Source: Cellulomonas edaphi
Lineage (GTDB): Bacteria > Actinomycetota > Actinomycetes > Actinomycetales > Cellulomonadaceae
DNA: 64,000 nt
NCBI RefSeq assembly: GCF_030362815.1
Contig: NZ_JAUCGR010000002.1
Coordinates: forward strand, 372,001-436,000
Direction: 5' to 3'
Under the pieces are notes generated by a model. It was given only the letters and a program-made list of their open reading frames with translations. It was not told the DNA's origin and did no database searches. The position numbers were made by a program, and so were the translations under genes. Shown in pieces: positions 44,244-53,347 of the stretch. Position 1 is the first letter of the stretch; each line of letters opens with the position of its first letter.

Positions 44244-45814
44244 GCCAGGCGACGACCGGGAGGCGCGCGGTCGTCATCGGCGCCGGCATCGCGGGGCTCG
44301 CCACCGCGGCACTGCTCGCCCGGGACGGGTACGACGTCGAGGTGCTCGAGCAGCGCGACGAGATCGGCGGGCGGGCCGGCGTCTGGGAGGCCGGCGGCTT
44401 CCGGTTCGACACCGGTCCGTCGTGGTACCTGATGCCCGAGGTCTTCGACCACTTCTTCGCGTTGTTCGGCACCACCGTCGCGGACGAGCTCGACCTGGTC
44501 ACCCTGGACCCGGCCTACCGGGTCTTCTTCGAAGGGGAGGCCGGGCCGCTGGAGCTGGCCACCGGGCGCGCACCCGAGCAGTTCGAGCGGCTGGAGCCGG
44601 GTGCGGGCGCTGCCCTGTCGTCGTACCTCGAGTCCGCCCGCGAGGCGTACGGGCTCGCGCTCGACGAGTTCCTCTACACCACGTTCACGTCGCCGCGGAG
44701 TCTCGCGTCGAGGTCGGTGCTGCGCCGGGCACCGCGGCTCGCCCGGCTGCTGACCACGTCCCTGGAGACGCACGTCGCGCGGCGGTTCACGGATCGCCGG
44801 CTGCGGCAGGTGCTCGGGTACCCGGCCGTCTTCCTCGGAACCTCCCCCGAGCGCGCGCCGAGCCTGTACCACCTCATGAGCCACTGCGACCTGACCGACG
44901 GCGTGCGCTATCCCATGGGCGGCTTCGGGCAGCTCATCGACGCCGTCGCACGCGTGGGCGAGCGTGCGGGCGTCCGGGTGCGGACCGGCGCACGCGTCAC
45001 CGGCATCGAGGTCGACGAGCATCGCGCCGCGCGCGGCGTGACGTGCGTCGTCGACGGAGTCAGCCGCACCGTGGATGCCGACGTGGTCGTCGGCGCCGGG
45101 GACCTGCACGATCTCGAGACCCGTCTGCTGCCCGCCCACCTGCGCACGTACCCCGAGACCTGGTGGGCCAAGCGCGATCCCGGACCCGGTGCCGTGCTGG
45201 TGTACCTGGGCGTGCGCGGCCGGCTCCCCCAGCTCGCGCACCACTCGATGTTCTTCACCGCGGACTGGCGCGCCAACTTCGGCGCCGTGCTCGGTCCGGA
45301 CCGGCGGGTCCCCGAGAACGCGTCGCTCTACGTGTGCGCGCCGTCGCGCACCGACGCCTCCGTGGCCCCGGCAGGGATGGAGAACGTGTTCGTCCTGGTG
45401 CCCGTGCCGGCCGACGTGTCGGTGGGCGCCGGTGGCGTGGACGGCCGCGGCGACGCCGCCGTGGAGCGGGTGGCCGACGCCGCCATCGCGCGCATCGCGG
45501 CCTGGGCCGGCATCCCCGACCTGGCCGAGCGTGTCGTCGTGCGCCGCACGGTCGGGCCCGCCGACTTCGCGCGCGACCTGTCGTCGTGGTCCGGGGGCGC
45601 GCTCGGCCCCGCACACACGTTGCGGCAGTCCGCCTTCCTGCGGGGACGCAACGCCTCGGCCAAGGTCAGCGGCCTGCTCTACGCCGGCGGGTCGACGCTG
45701 CCCGGCATCGGCCTGCCGATGTGCCTGATCAGCGCGGAGAACGTGGCCAAACGGCTGCGCGGCGACCGCAGCTCCCGACCCCTGCCCGAGCCAGTGCCGA
45801 GCGTGGTGCCGTGA
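44240..45814 (+). CDS. crtI: Phytoene desaturase
   Basis: CrtI converts phytoene to lycopene with FAD. The 524-residue protein opens with the dinucleotide-binding fold AVVIGAGIAGLATAALLARDGYDVEVLE (in part) and GGRAGVWEAGGFRFDTGPSWYLMP. It closes with the carotenoid-desaturase signature LLYAGGSTLPGIGLPMCLISAENVA (in part). HDLETRLLP and YPMGGFGQLIDA are also family features. Start ATG overlaps crtB by 4 bases. Confidence 0.96.
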   Translation: MSQATTGRRAVVIGAGIAGLATAALLARDGYDVEVLEQRDEIGGRAGVWEAGGFRFDTGPSWYLMPEVFDHFFALFGTTVADELDLVTLDPAYRVFFEGEAGPLELATGRAPEQFERLEPGAGAALSSYLESAREAYGLALDEFLYTTFTSPRSLASRSVLRRAPRLARLLTTSLETHVARRFTDRRLRQVLGYPAVFLGTSPERAPSLYHLMSHCDLTDGVRYPMGGFGQLIDAVARVGERAGVRVRTGARVTGIEVDEHRAARGVTCVVDGVSRTVDADVVVGAGDLHDLETRLLPAHLRTYPETWWAKRDPGPGAVLVYLGVRGRLPQLAHHSMFFTADWRANFGAVLGPDRRVPENASLYVCAPSRTDASVAPAGMENVFVLVPVPADVSVGAGGVDGRGDAAVERVADAAIARIAAWAGIPDLAERVVVRRTVGPADFARDLSSWSGGALGPAHTLRQSAFLRGRNASAKVSGLLYAGGSTLPGIGLPMCLISAENVAKRLRGDRSSRPLPEPVPSVVP

Positions 45815-46137
45815 GAGGGGCCTACCTGCTGACCGAGCTCGCGTTCCTGGCGTGCATCGTCGGTCTGGACGCACGCCTGCGGCTCTTCTTCTGGGCGGAC
45901 GCGCGACGGGCGAGCGTGGTGCTGGCGGTGGGCCTGGCGTTCTTCCTCGTCTGGGACCTGGTCGCCATCGCGGCGGGCTTCTACGGGCGCGGCGGCAGCA
46001 GCGCCATGCTGGGCATCGAGGTCGCCCCGCACCTGCCCGTGGAGGAGCTGGTCTTCGTCACGTTCCTGAGCTACGTCACCATGGTGGTGCTCGCGCTCGT
46101 CCGGCGGGCACTGACCGCGCGGGGGACGGCGCGATGA
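45811..46137 (+). CDS. crtYe: Heterodimeric C50 carotenoid cyclase subunit (CrtYe/CrtYc-like)
   Basis: A 108-residue membrane protein with three helices. Heterodimeric lycopene/C50 cyclases are made of two such small subunits. AYLLTELAFLACIVGLDARLRL, FFLVWDLVAIAAGFYGRG and the PxE(E/D) motif in HLPVEELVFVTF are typical. It overlaps crtI and the next subunit by 4 bases each. Because a CrtEb-like elongase follows, the cyclase probably acts on a C50 intermediate. Confidence 0.9.
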   Translation: MRGAYLLTELAFLACIVGLDARLRLFFWADARRASVVLAVGLAFFLVWDLVAIAAGFYGRGGSSAMLGIEVAPHLPVEELVFVTFLSYVTMVVLALVRRALTARGTAR

Positions 46138-46472
46138 CCTACCTGACGCTGGCCGTGCTCTTCGTCGGGGCGTGCCTGGTCCTGGCCGTCGTGGTGGGCG
46201 TGCGCCGACGCGAGCCCCACTTCGCAGCGTCCATCGCGATCACAGCCGCGGTGCTCGTGGGGCTGACGATCGTGTTCGACAGCCTCATGGTGATCGCCGA
46301 CCTGTTCCGCTACGACACGAACCTGCTGGTGGGGCTGCGCATCTGGCGGACGCCCGTCGAGGACCTCGCATGGCCGGTCGCCGCTGCGCTGCTGCTGCCG
46401 TCGGTCTGGGCGCTGACCGGACCGGCGCGCCGCCCGGCCGACGAGGAGCGCGAGGTGAACCGTGTCGGTTGA
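46134..46472 (+). CDS. crtYf: Heterodimeric C50 carotenoid cyclase subunit (CrtYf/CrtYd-like)
   Basis: A 112-residue membrane protein, partner of the previous subunit. It has three helices and the motifs VFDSLMVIADLFRYD and RIWRTPVEDLAWPVAAALLLP, where P-x-E-D is the conserved cyclase motif. Which ring type forms (epsilon as in decaprenoxanthin, gamma as in sarcinaxanthin) cannot be told by eye. Its end overlaps the elongase start by 11 bases. Confidence 0.9.
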   Translation: MTYLTLAVLFVGACLVLAVVVGVRRREPHFAASIAITAAVLVGLTIVFDSLMVIADLFRYDTNLLVGLRIWRTPVEDLAWPVAAALLLPSVWALTGPARRPADEEREVNRVG

Positions 46473-47355
46473 CGCCCATCCCGTGCGTGCGGGGCTCGCG
46501 CAGGTCGTGGGATCGTCGCGCCCGCTGTCGTGGATCAACACGGCCTACCCGTTCGCCGCCGCGTTCCTGCTGGCGGGCGGCGACGACATCCTGACGCTCG
46601 TGGTGGGCACGCTCTACTTCCTGATCCCCTACAACCTGCTGATGTACGGGATCAACGACGTGTTCGACTACGAGTCGGACCTGCGCAACCCGCGCAAGGG
46701 TGGCGTCGAGGGCGTGGTGCTCGACGACCGGTGGCACCGCACGACGCTGTGGGCCGCCGTCCTGAGCAACGTGCCGTTCCTGGTCGCCCTGGTGTGGCTC
46801 GGCAACGGCTGGTCGGACCTGGTGCTCGCCATCAGCGTGTTCGCCGTCGTGGCCTACTCGGCGCCCGGCCTGCGGTTCAAGGAACGGCCCGTCGTGGACT
46901 CCCTCACGTCGAGCACGCACTTCGTGAGCCCGGCCGTCTTCGGGGTGACCCTGGCCGGCGGGAGCTTCACCCGCCCCGTCCTGGCCGTGCTCGCGGCCTA
47001 CTTCCTGTGGGGAGCCGCCTCGCAGGCGTTCGGCGCGGTGCAGGACATCGGCGCCGACCGCGCCGCGGGCATCGGCTCGATCGCGACCGTGTTCGGCGCC
47101 CGGCGCACCGTCCGGCTCGCCATGGCGGGCTACGGCGCGGCGGCGGTGCTCATGCTCGGAGCGGGCTGGCCGGGCATGCTCGCCGCCGTGGTGCCGGTCG
47201 TCTACCTCGTGTCGATCTCGCCCTACCGCAACCTCACCGACGAGTCGTGCGAGGACGCCAACCGCGGCTGGCGCTGGTTCCTGGTGCTCAACCTCGTGAT
47301 GGGCTTCCTCGTGACGCAGCTGCTCATCGTCATGGCCCTGACGTCCAGCGACTGA
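46462..47355 (+). CDS. crtEb: Lycopene elongase (UbiA-family prenyltransferase)
   Basis: CrtEb adds two C5 units to lycopene to give a C50 carotenoid. The 297-residue UbiA-type membrane enzyme has the first Asp motif in YGINDVFDYESDLRNPRKGG (Asp-x4-Asp), the second in AVQDIGADRAAGIGSIATVFG, and about seven to nine helices. SRPLSWINTAYPFAAAFL is the typical N-terminus. Start GTG 46462. It is last in the crt operon. Confidence 0.93.
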   Translation: MSVDAHPVRAGLAQVVGSSRPLSWINTAYPFAAAFLLAGGDDILTLVVGTLYFLIPYNLLMYGINDVFDYESDLRNPRKGGVEGVVLDDRWHRTTLWAAVLSNVPFLVALVWLGNGWSDLVLAISVFAVVAYSAPGLRFKERPVVDSLTSSTHFVSPAVFGVTLAGGSFTRPVLAVLAAYFLWGAASQAFGAVQDIGADRAAGIGSIATVFGARRTVRLAMAGYGAAAVLMLGAGWPGMLAAVVPVVYLVSISPYRNLTDESCEDANRGWRWFLVLNLVMGFLVTQLLIVMALTSSD

Positions 47356-47410
47356 GACGGACCGCCCTACCCCCTGGCGTCGGCTCGAATCGTTGTTATA
47401 CCTCCGCGCA

Positions 47411-47515
47411 AGGTCACGAGCACCAGCACGCAGCCCCGGCTCGCTGGTCAGCAACCCCCGTCACCGGGGTGCTCCGGGAGATGACCTGGCCCCGTGGTCG
47501 TCACGGGGCAAGCGT
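47411..47515 (+). ncRNA. SAM-IV riboswitch
   Basis: The sequence follows the SAM-IV pattern of actinobacteria closely. P1 is GGTCA (47412-47416) with TGACC (47482-47486). P2 is CCAGC with GCTGG around a CAGCCCCGGC loop, then GCAACCCCC and GGGGTGCTCCGGG with the loop-to-strand pseudoknot CCCGG/CCGGG. A second hairpin GCCCCGTG/CACGGGGC (47489-47509) is followed by AAGCG. The Shine-Dalgarno GAGAGGAG starts right after, so SAM binding probably blocks ribosome access to the FMN reductase gene. A TTATAC-type -10 is at about 47396-47401. Confidence 0.92.
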
Positions 47516-47527
47516 GAGAGGAGACCC

Positions 47528-48064
47528 ATGTCTGAGCACGTCATCGCCCTGTCGGGCAACCCGCGCGCCGGTTCGCGCACCACCGCCGCGGCGACCGCCG
47601 TCGCCGACCGGCTCGCGGCCTCCGTCCTGGACGGGGAGGCGGTCCGCACGATCGACCTGTCCGCCCTGGCGGGCGAGATCTTCGCCGCCGAGCACCCGGC
47701 GGCCGACGAGGCGCTGGCGGCGCTGCGGTCCGCGCGGCTGCTCGTCGTCGCCACGCCGGTCTACAAGGCGTCCTACACGGGCCTGCTCAAGGCCTTCCTG
47801 GACCTGTACGGACCGAACGGCCTCGCGGGCGTGGTGGCCGTGCCCCTGGTGGTGTCCGGCAACCCCGCGCACGCCCTGGCCGGCGAGGTGCACCTGCGGC
47901 CGCTGCTCGTCGAGCTCGGCGCGGTGGTGCCGACGCGGTCGATCACCGTACTCGACTCGCAGCTGGCGCAGCTCGACGAGGCGCTCGACGGCTGGCTCGC
48001 GGGCGGTGCGCTCGAGTCGCTGACCGCAGCGCTGCAGCCCGTCGCGGCCGGCGTCGCCCGATGA
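47528..48064 (+). CDS. NADPH-dependent FMN reductase (SsuE-like)
   Basis: A 178-residue flavodoxin-fold reductase. IALSGNPRAGSRTTAAA is the phosphate-binding loop, ATPVYKASYTGLLKAFLDLY the flavin-binding segment, and VHLRPLLVELGAVVPTRSITVLD matches the SsuE/MsuE group. It should supply reduced FMN, probably to a two-component monooxygenase for organosulfur compounds, given the SAM-IV riboswitch in front. Start ATG 47528 with GAGAGGAG upstream. Confidence 0.9.
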   Translation: MSEHVIALSGNPRAGSRTTAAATAVADRLAASVLDGEAVRTIDLSALAGEIFAAEHPAADEALAALRSARLLVVATPVYKASYTGLLKAFLDLYGPNGLAGVVAVPLVVSGNPAHALAGEVHLRPLLVELGAVVPTRSITVLDSQLAQLDEALDGWLAGGALESLTAALQPVAAGVAR

Positions 48065-48600
48065 CCGCCGAGGCGTTGCGCCCGCTCGAGCGGCTCCTGC
48101 ACGAGCAGGACGAGCCGCAGCTGACCCCCGACGAGTACAAGGCCGTGTTCCGCCGGCATGCGGCGGGCGTCGCCGTGGTCACCCTCCGGGACGGCGACCG
48201 CCCGGTCGGCTTCACGGCCACGTCGGTGATCTCGGTGTCCGCCGCTCCCCCGATCCTGGCGTTCTCGTTGGCGTCCTCGTCCTCGTCCTGGCCGGCGATC
48301 TCCCGCGCGGAGACGCTCGCGATCAGCCTGCTGACGGCGAACCAGGGTGACGTCTCGGCTCGGTTCGCCACCAGTGGGATCGACCGGTTCGCCGACGGCG
48401 GCTGGCGCGCGCTCGACACCGGCGAGCCCGTCATCGAGGACGCGGGCGCGTGGGTCCGCGGCCGCGTGCTGCAGCGCGTGCCGGTCGGTGACAGCTACCT
48501 GGTCACGGTGCGTGCGCTCGAGCACGGCACGAGCGAGTCGGCCGGGCCACTCGTCTACCTCGACCGGCACTACCACCCGGTCGGCGACTACGAGATCTGA
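48061..48600 (+). CDS. Flavin reductase-like FMN-binding protein
   Basis: A 179-residue split-barrel flavin reductase. VFRRHAAGVAVVTLRDGDRPVGFTATSVISVS (in part) and PPILAFSLASSSSSWP are typical of the HpaC-type family. FATSGIDRFADGGW and YLDRHYHPVGDY complete the fold. It may reduce flavin for, or act as, part of a sulfur-linked monooxygenase. ATG 48061 overlaps the FMN reductase stop by 4 bases, so it shares the SAM-IV control. Confidence 0.9.
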   Translation: MTAEALRPLERLLHEQDEPQLTPDEYKAVFRRHAAGVAVVTLRDGDRPVGFTATSVISVSAAPPILAFSLASSSSSWPAISRAETLAISLLTANQGDVSARFATSGIDRFADGGWRALDTGEPVIEDAGAWVRGRVLQRVPVGDSYLVTVRALEHGTSESAGPLVYLDRHYHPVGDYEI

Positions 48601-48607
48601 TCGACCA

Positions 48608-48636
48608 GGGGCCGCCGGCATGCCGTCGGCGGCCCC
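48608..48636 (+). terminator. Hairpin after the flavin reductase gene
   Basis: A 9-bp perfect stem GGGGCCGCC/GGCGGCCCC with an 11-base loop starts 7 bases after the stop. Weak extra pairs can form inside the loop. There is no T-run. It probably separates this transcript from kdp. Confidence 0.65.
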
Positions 48637-48788
48637 CATGGGTCAGCGTCCCGCCAAGGCCCGAGCCCCCGGCATCAAGGAACCGTCAAGGTCAGGCTGA
48701 CGGCGTCCACGGCGACGTAGACCTGAGACGTGCCCGGTCCTCGAGCACCGGCCCCCGGGGCCGTCGCTCGTCGAAAGCCGTGAGACCC

Positions 48789-48872
48789 GTGACCGACCTG
48801 GCCCTCCTCGCGCTGACCGTGGCGTTCTTCGCCGCGATCGCGCTCCTCGCGCACCGAGCGGACCGCTCATGA
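48789..48872 (+). CDS. 27-residue membrane peptide upstream of kdpF
   Basis: From GTG 48789 a 27-codon ORF encodes one hydrophobic helix ([19 protein letters not shown]) with a basic end. Its stop overlaps the kdpF ATG by 4 bases (ATGA), the same joint used throughout the operon. It resembles KdpF in size and layout but lacks its consensus. It could be a second small Kdp-associated peptide or a leader that sets kdpF translation. Confidence 0.6.
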   Translation: MTDLALLALTVAFFAAIALLAHRADRS

Positions 48873-48961
48873 GCGGGTACGACCTCGCGGGCCTCCTGGT
48901 GGCAGCCGCGCTGCTCGTGTACCTCGTGACGGCGTTGCTGCACGCCGACCGGTCCCGGTGA
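48869..48961 (+). CDS. kdpF: K+-transporting ATPase small subunit KdpF
   Basis: KdpF is a tiny lipid-like stabiliser of the Kdp complex. The 30-residue peptide [19 protein letters not shown]...ends LLHADRSR, a single membrane helix followed by charged residues, as in other KdpF. It overlaps kdpA by 4 bases (GTGA). Confidence 0.88.
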   Translation: MSGYDLAGLLVAAALLVYLVTALLHADRSR

Positions 48962-50628
48962 GCGCCGTGCAGGTCCTCACCGCCGTGGCCCAGGTGCTGA
49001 TCGTCGTCGCCGTGCTGGCGGCGACGCACCGGCCCCTCGGCGACCACGTCGCGCGCGTGCTGTCCTCGCCGCGCCACCTTCGCCTCGAGCGCGCCGGCTA
49101 CCGGCTCATGCGGGTGGACCCGGACGCGGACCAGCGGTGGAGCACGTACCTGCTCTCCCTGCTCGGCTTCTCGCTCGCGTCCGTGCTCCTCCTGTTCGGT
49201 CTCGCGCGACTGCAGGACCGCCTCCCGCTCGACGTCGGTGCGCCGTCCATGGACCCTGCCGGTGCGTGGAACGTCGCGGTCTCCTTCGTCACCAACACCA
49301 ACTGGCAGTGGTACTCGGGCGAGACCGCAGCGGGTCACCTGCTGCAGATGACCGGCCTCACGGTCCAGAACTTCGTCTCCGCGGCGGTCGGCATCGCGGT
49401 GATGGCGGCCCTGGCGCGCGGCTTCGCCAGGAGCGGCGAGCGCGGACGCGTCGGGAACTTCTGGAGCGACCTCGTGCGCTCGACCGTGCGCGTGCTGCTC
49501 CCCCTCGCGGTCCTTGCCGCGATCGCGCTCATCGCCGGTGGCGTCATCCAGAACCTGCACGCCCACACGGACGTCACCACGCTCACGGGTGGCACGCAGG
49601 CGGCGCTCGGCGGGCCCGTCGCCTCCCAGGAGGCGATCAAGGAGCTGGGCACCAACGGGGGCGGCTTCTTCAACGCCAACTCGGCGCACCCGTTCGAGAA
49701 CCCCACGCCCTGGACCAACGTGCTCGAGGTCGTCCTGCTGCTGCTGGTCCCGTTCGCACTGCCCCGCACGTTCGGCGTCCTCGTGGGCGACAAGCGTCAG
49801 GGCACCGCGATCGCCGCCACCATGGGCGGGCTGTGGGCGACGTCGGTGGCCCTGCTCACCTGGGCCGAGATGGCGGGGCCGGGCCTGGTCCCCCAGGCCG
49901 CGGGCGGCGCGATGGAGGGCAAGGAGGTCCGCTTCGGCGAGGCCGCGTCCGCGCTGTTCGCCGCCTCGACGACGGGCACCTCGACGGGCGCCGTCAACGC
50001 CATGCACGACTCTCTGACCGCGCCGGGCGGCGGCGCGGCGCTGGTGAACATGCTCCTGGGCGAGGTCGCGCCGGGCGGCGTCGGCTCCGGCGTGTACGGC
50101 ATGGTGGTGCTCGCCATCGTGGCGGTGTTCCTCGCGGGGCTCATGGTGGGCCGCACCCCCGAGTACCTGGGCAAGAAGCTGGCGCGGCCCGAGATCACGC
50201 TCGTCGCGCTGTCCGTGCTCACCATGCCGGCGGTGGTGCTCGTCGGCGGCGCCCTCGCCATCACGCTGCCCGCCGGCCTGGCCGGGATCCAGGAGCCGGG
50301 AGCGCACGGGCTGAGCGAGGTGATGTACGCGCTGGCGTCGGCGGGCAACAACAACGGGTCGGCCTTCGGCGGCCTGAGCACCGGCACCCCGTTCTACGAG
50401 ACGTTGCTCGGCATGGCGATGCTGATCGGCCGGTTCGTGCCGATCGCGCTGGTCCTCGCGCTCGCGGGCCGGCTCGCGAGCGCACGCCGGGTGCCCGCGA
50501 CGGCCGGCACCCTGCCCACCCACACGCCGGTGTTCGTGGGCCTCCTGGTCACCGTGACCCTCGTGGTCGTCGGCCTGACGTTCGTCCCCGTCCTCTCGCT
50601 CGGTCCCGTCGTGGAGTCGCTGTCATGA
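48958..50628 (+). CDS. kdpA: K+-transporting ATPase subunit KdpA
   Basis: KdpA is the K+-selective channel-like subunit of the high-affinity uptake pump. The 556-residue protein has about ten helices and the four selectivity-filter loops, seen as [47 protein letters not shown] and [13 protein letters not shown]. Length is normal. GTG 48958 overlaps kdpF, and its end overlaps kdpB by 4 bases. Confidence 0.97.
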   Translation: MSAVQVLTAVAQVLIVVAVLAATHRPLGDHVARVLSSPRHLRLERAGYRLMRVDPDADQRWSTYLLSLLGFSLASVLLLFGLARLQDRLPLDVGAPSMDPAGAWNVAVSFVTNTNWQWYSGETAAGHLLQMTGLTVQNFVSAAVGIAVMAALARGFARSGERGRVGNFWSDLVRSTVRVLLPLAVLAAIALIAGGVIQNLHAHTDVTTLTGGTQAALGGPVASQEAIKELGTNGGGFFNANSAHPFENPTPWTNVLEVVLLLLVPFALPRTFGVLVGDKRQGTAIAATMGGLWATSVALLTWAEMAGPGLVPQAAGGAMEGKEVRFGEAASALFAASTTGTSTGAVNAMHDSLTAPGGGAALVNMLLGEVAPGGVGSGVYGMVVLAIVAVFLAGLMVGRTPEYLGKKLARPEITLVALSVLTMPAVVLVGGALAITLPAGLAGIQEPGAHGLSEVMYALASAGNNNGSAFGGLSTGTPFYETLLGMAMLIGRFVPIALVLALAGRLASARRVPATAGTLPTHTPVFVGLLVTVTLVVVGLTFVPVLSLGPVVESLS

Positions 50629-52697
50629 GTACCGCCCTCGCTTCCCCTCCCACCACCGTCCGCGCCCAGCCCATGGGATCGGCCCTGTCGGGACGCCAGC
50701 TCGCCGCCGCGCTGCCCTCGGCCCTGCGGGGCATGAGCCCGCGAGCGCTCTGGGACTCGCCGGTGCTGTTCGTCGTCGAGGTGGGTGCCGCCTTCACCAC
50801 GGTGCTGGCCGTCGCCGAGCCCAGCAGGTTCGCCTGGGCGATCACCGCGTGGCTCTGGCTCACGGTGCTGTGCGCGACCCTCGCCGAGGCCGTCGCCGAG
50901 GGTCGCGGCAAGGCACAGGCGGCGAGCCTGCGCGCGACCTTGCGCGAGACGACGGCCCGCCGCAGGTCCCCCGGAGGCGAGACCGTCCAGGTCCCCTCCT
51001 CCACGCTGGTCGTGGGGGACGTGGTGCTCGTGTCCGCCGGCGAGACGATCCCGGGCGACGGGGATGTCGTCGAGGGCGTCGCGAGCGTCGACGAGTCGGC
51101 GATCACGGGTGAGTCCGCCCCGGTCATCCGCGAGTCCGGCGGGGACCGGTCCGCCGTCACGGGTGGGACCGTGGTGCTGTCCGACGAAATCGTCGTCCGC
51201 ATCACCGCGCCGGCAGGTCAGACGTTCGTGGACCGGATGATCGCGCTCGTCGAGGGATCGGAGCGCCAGCGCACCCCCAACGAGGTGGCGCTCAACGTGC
51301 TGCTCACGTCGCTCACGATCGTCTTCCTGCTCGCCGTCGTGACGCTGCAGCCTTTCGCGAGCTACTCCGGCGCTGCGCAGTCGCTCGTGGTGCTCGTCGC
51401 GCTGCTCGTGTGCCTCATCCCCACCACGATCGGCGCCCTGCTCTCCGCGATCGGCATCGCGGGGATGGACCGGCTGGTCCGGCGCAACGTGCTCGCGATG
51501 AGCGGCCGCGCGGTCGAGGCGGCGGGCGACGTGGACGTGCTGCTCCTCGACAAGACGGGCACCATCACGTTCGGCAACCGGCAGGCCGCGGAGCTGCTCC
51601 CGGCCGCGGGCGTCGACGCCGCGGAGCTCGCGGACGGGGCCCAGCTGTCGTCGATGGCCGACGAGACGCCCGAGGGCCGCTCGGTGCTCGTCCTCGTCAA
51701 GGAGCGCTTCGGGCTGCGGGAACGAGCCGACGGCGAGCTGGTCGGCGCGGAGCTGGTGCCGTTCACGGCCCGCACCCGGATGAGCGGCGTGGACCTGAGC
51801 GATCGACGCGTGCGCAAGGGCGCGACGTCCGCCGTGACCACCTGGGTGCTCACCTCGGGCGGCGTCGTCGGCGCCGACGTCGGTGCGACCGTCGACGCCA
51901 TCTCGGCCTCCGGCGGCACGCCGCTCGTCGTCGCAGAGCAGCGCGGGCAGGCGCCGGCCCGGGTGCTCGGGGTGATCCATCTCAAGGACGTGGTCAAGGA
52001 CGGGATGCGGGAGAGGTTCGACGCGCTGCGCGCCATGGGCATCCGCACCGTCATGGTGACCGGCGACAACCCGCTGACGGCGCGCGCGATCGCGGCCGAG
52101 GCGGGCGTGGACGACGTCCTCGCCGAGGCGACCCCGGAGGACAAGCTCGCGCTCATCCGTCGGGAGCAGGAAGGCGGCCGGCTGGTCGCCATGTGCGGGG
52201 ACGGCACGAACGACGCCCCGGCGCTCGCGCAGGCCGACGTGGGCGTCGCCATGAACACGGGCACGTCGGCCGCGAAGGAGGCGGGCAACATGGTGGACCT
52301 CGACTCGAACCCCACCAAGGTCATCGAGGTGGTCGAGATCGGCAAGCAGCTGCTCATCACGCGCGGCGCGCTCACCACGTTCTCGGTGGCCAACGACGTC
52401 GCCAAGTACTTCGCCATCCTTCCCGCGATGTTCGCGGTGGCGATCCCGCAGCTCTCGGTGCTCAACGTCATGCGCCTGCACAGCCCCGAGTCCGCGATCC
52501 TCTCGGCCGTGGTCTTCAACGCCCTCGTCATCGTCGGGCTGCTGCCGCTCGCACTGCGCGGCGTGCGGTACACGCCGTCGTCGGCGTCCGCACTCCTACG
52601 ACGCAACCTGCTGCTGTACGGGCTGGGCGGGGTCATCGCCCCGTTCGTCGGCATCAAGCTCATCGACCTGCTCGTCACGCTCGTGGGGATCATCTGA
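50625..52697 (+). CDS. kdpB: K+-transporting ATPase ATP-binding subunit KdpB
   Basis: KdpB is the P-type ATPase motor of the Kdp pump. The 690-residue protein has the phosphorylation motif DKTGT at Asp309, [20 protein letters not shown] in the actuator domain, and the hinge motif [13 protein letters not shown] with [21 protein letters not shown] (in part). ATG 50625 overlaps kdpA by 4 bases. Confidence 0.98.
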   Translation: MSTALASPPTTVRAQPMGSALSGRQLAAALPSALRGMSPRALWDSPVLFVVEVGAAFTTVLAVAEPSRFAWAITAWLWLTVLCATLAEAVAEGRGKAQAASLRATLRETTARRRSPGGETVQVPSSTLVVGDVVLVSAGETIPGDGDVVEGVASVDESAITGESAPVIRESGGDRSAVTGGTVVLSDEIVVRITAPAGQTFVDRMIALVEGSERQRTPNEVALNVLLTSLTIVFLLAVVTLQPFASYSGAAQSLVVLVALLVCLIPTTIGALLSAIGIAGMDRLVRRNVLAMSGRAVEAAGDVDVLLLDKTGTITFGNRQAAELLPAAGVDAAELADGAQLSSMADETPEGRSVLVLVKERFGLRERADGELVGAELVPFTARTRMSGVDLSDRRVRKGATSAVTTWVLTSGGVVGADVGATVDAISASGGTPLVVAEQRGQAPARVLGVIHLKDVVKDGMRERFDALRAMGIRTVMVTGDNPLTARAIAAEAGVDDVLAEATPEDKLALIRREQEGGRLVAMCGDGTNDAPALAQADVGVAMNTGTSAAKEAGNMVDLDSNPTKVIEVVEIGKQLLITRGALTTFSVANDVAKYFAILPAMFAVAIPQLSVLNVMRLHSPESAILSAVVFNALVIVGLLPLALRGVRYTPSSASALLRRNLLLYGLGGVIAPFVGIKLIDLLVTLVGII

Positions 52698-53347
52698 TGG
52701 CCGCCACCGGCACGCTCCCGACCGCACGACCCGTGGGAGGCCTGGTGCTCGCGTTCTGGCGGCAGGGCTGGGCAGGGCTGCGCGTCCTGCTCGTGCTCAG
52801 CGTGCTGCTGGGCGTCGCCTACCCGCTCGCGATGACCGGCGTGGGTCAGGCGTTGTTCGCCTGGCAGGCGAACGGCTCGTTGCTCACGGCGGCCGGTGCA
52901 CGAACCTCCGACCGTTCGCAGGCCGTCGGCTCCGCACTGATCGGTCAGCAGTTCGAGGGCGACGCCTGGTTCTACCCGCGCCCGTCCGTCGCGGGTGACG
53001 GGTACGACACGCTCGCCTCGGCGGGCTCCAACCTCGGACCGCTCAGCACCGACCTGCTCGCCACGGTCGAGGAGCGTCGCGCGCAGGTGGCGGCCGAGGA
53101 CGGGGTCGCCCCTGGCCGCGTCCCGCCCGACGCCGTCACGGCATCGGGCTCGGGCCTCGACCCGGACATCTCCCCCGCGTACGCGCGGCTCCAGGTCGCT
53201 CGGGTCGCCGCCGCGCGCGGGGTGCCGGCCGCCGACGTCGCGACGATCGTGGACCGCCTGGTCGTGGGCCGTGACCTGGGAGTCCTCGGCGAGCCTCGCG
53301 TCAACGTGCTGCGTCTCAACCTGGCGCTGCGGACAATGGGCTCGTGA
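52697..53347 (+). CDS. kdpC: K+-transporting ATPase subunit KdpC
   Basis: KdpC is the single-helix accessory subunit thought to raise ATP affinity. The 216-residue protein has an N-terminal helix (VLLVLSVLLGVAYPLAMTGVGQ) and the conserved GQQFEGDAWFYPRPS, ASAGSNLGPLS, VTASGSGLDPDISPAYARLQ and VNVLRLNLAL. Its ATG shares one base with the kdpB stop (TGATG). Confidence 0.97.
   Translation: MAATGTLPTARPVGGLVLAFWRQGWAGLRVLLVLSVLLGVAYPLAMTGVGQALFAWQANGSLLTAAGARTSDRSQAVGSALIGQQFEGDAWFYPRPSVAGDGYDTLASAGSNLGPLSTDLLATVEERRAQVAAEDGVAPGRVPPDAVTASGSGLDPDISPAYARLQVARVAAARGVPAADVATIVDRLVVGRDLGVLGEPRVNVLRLNLALRTMGS

Noticed and set aside
49137..50624. N-terminal extension of the kdpB frame through kdpA
   Set aside because: Only the part from ATG 50625 matches KdpB; the upstream part is kdpA read out of frame.
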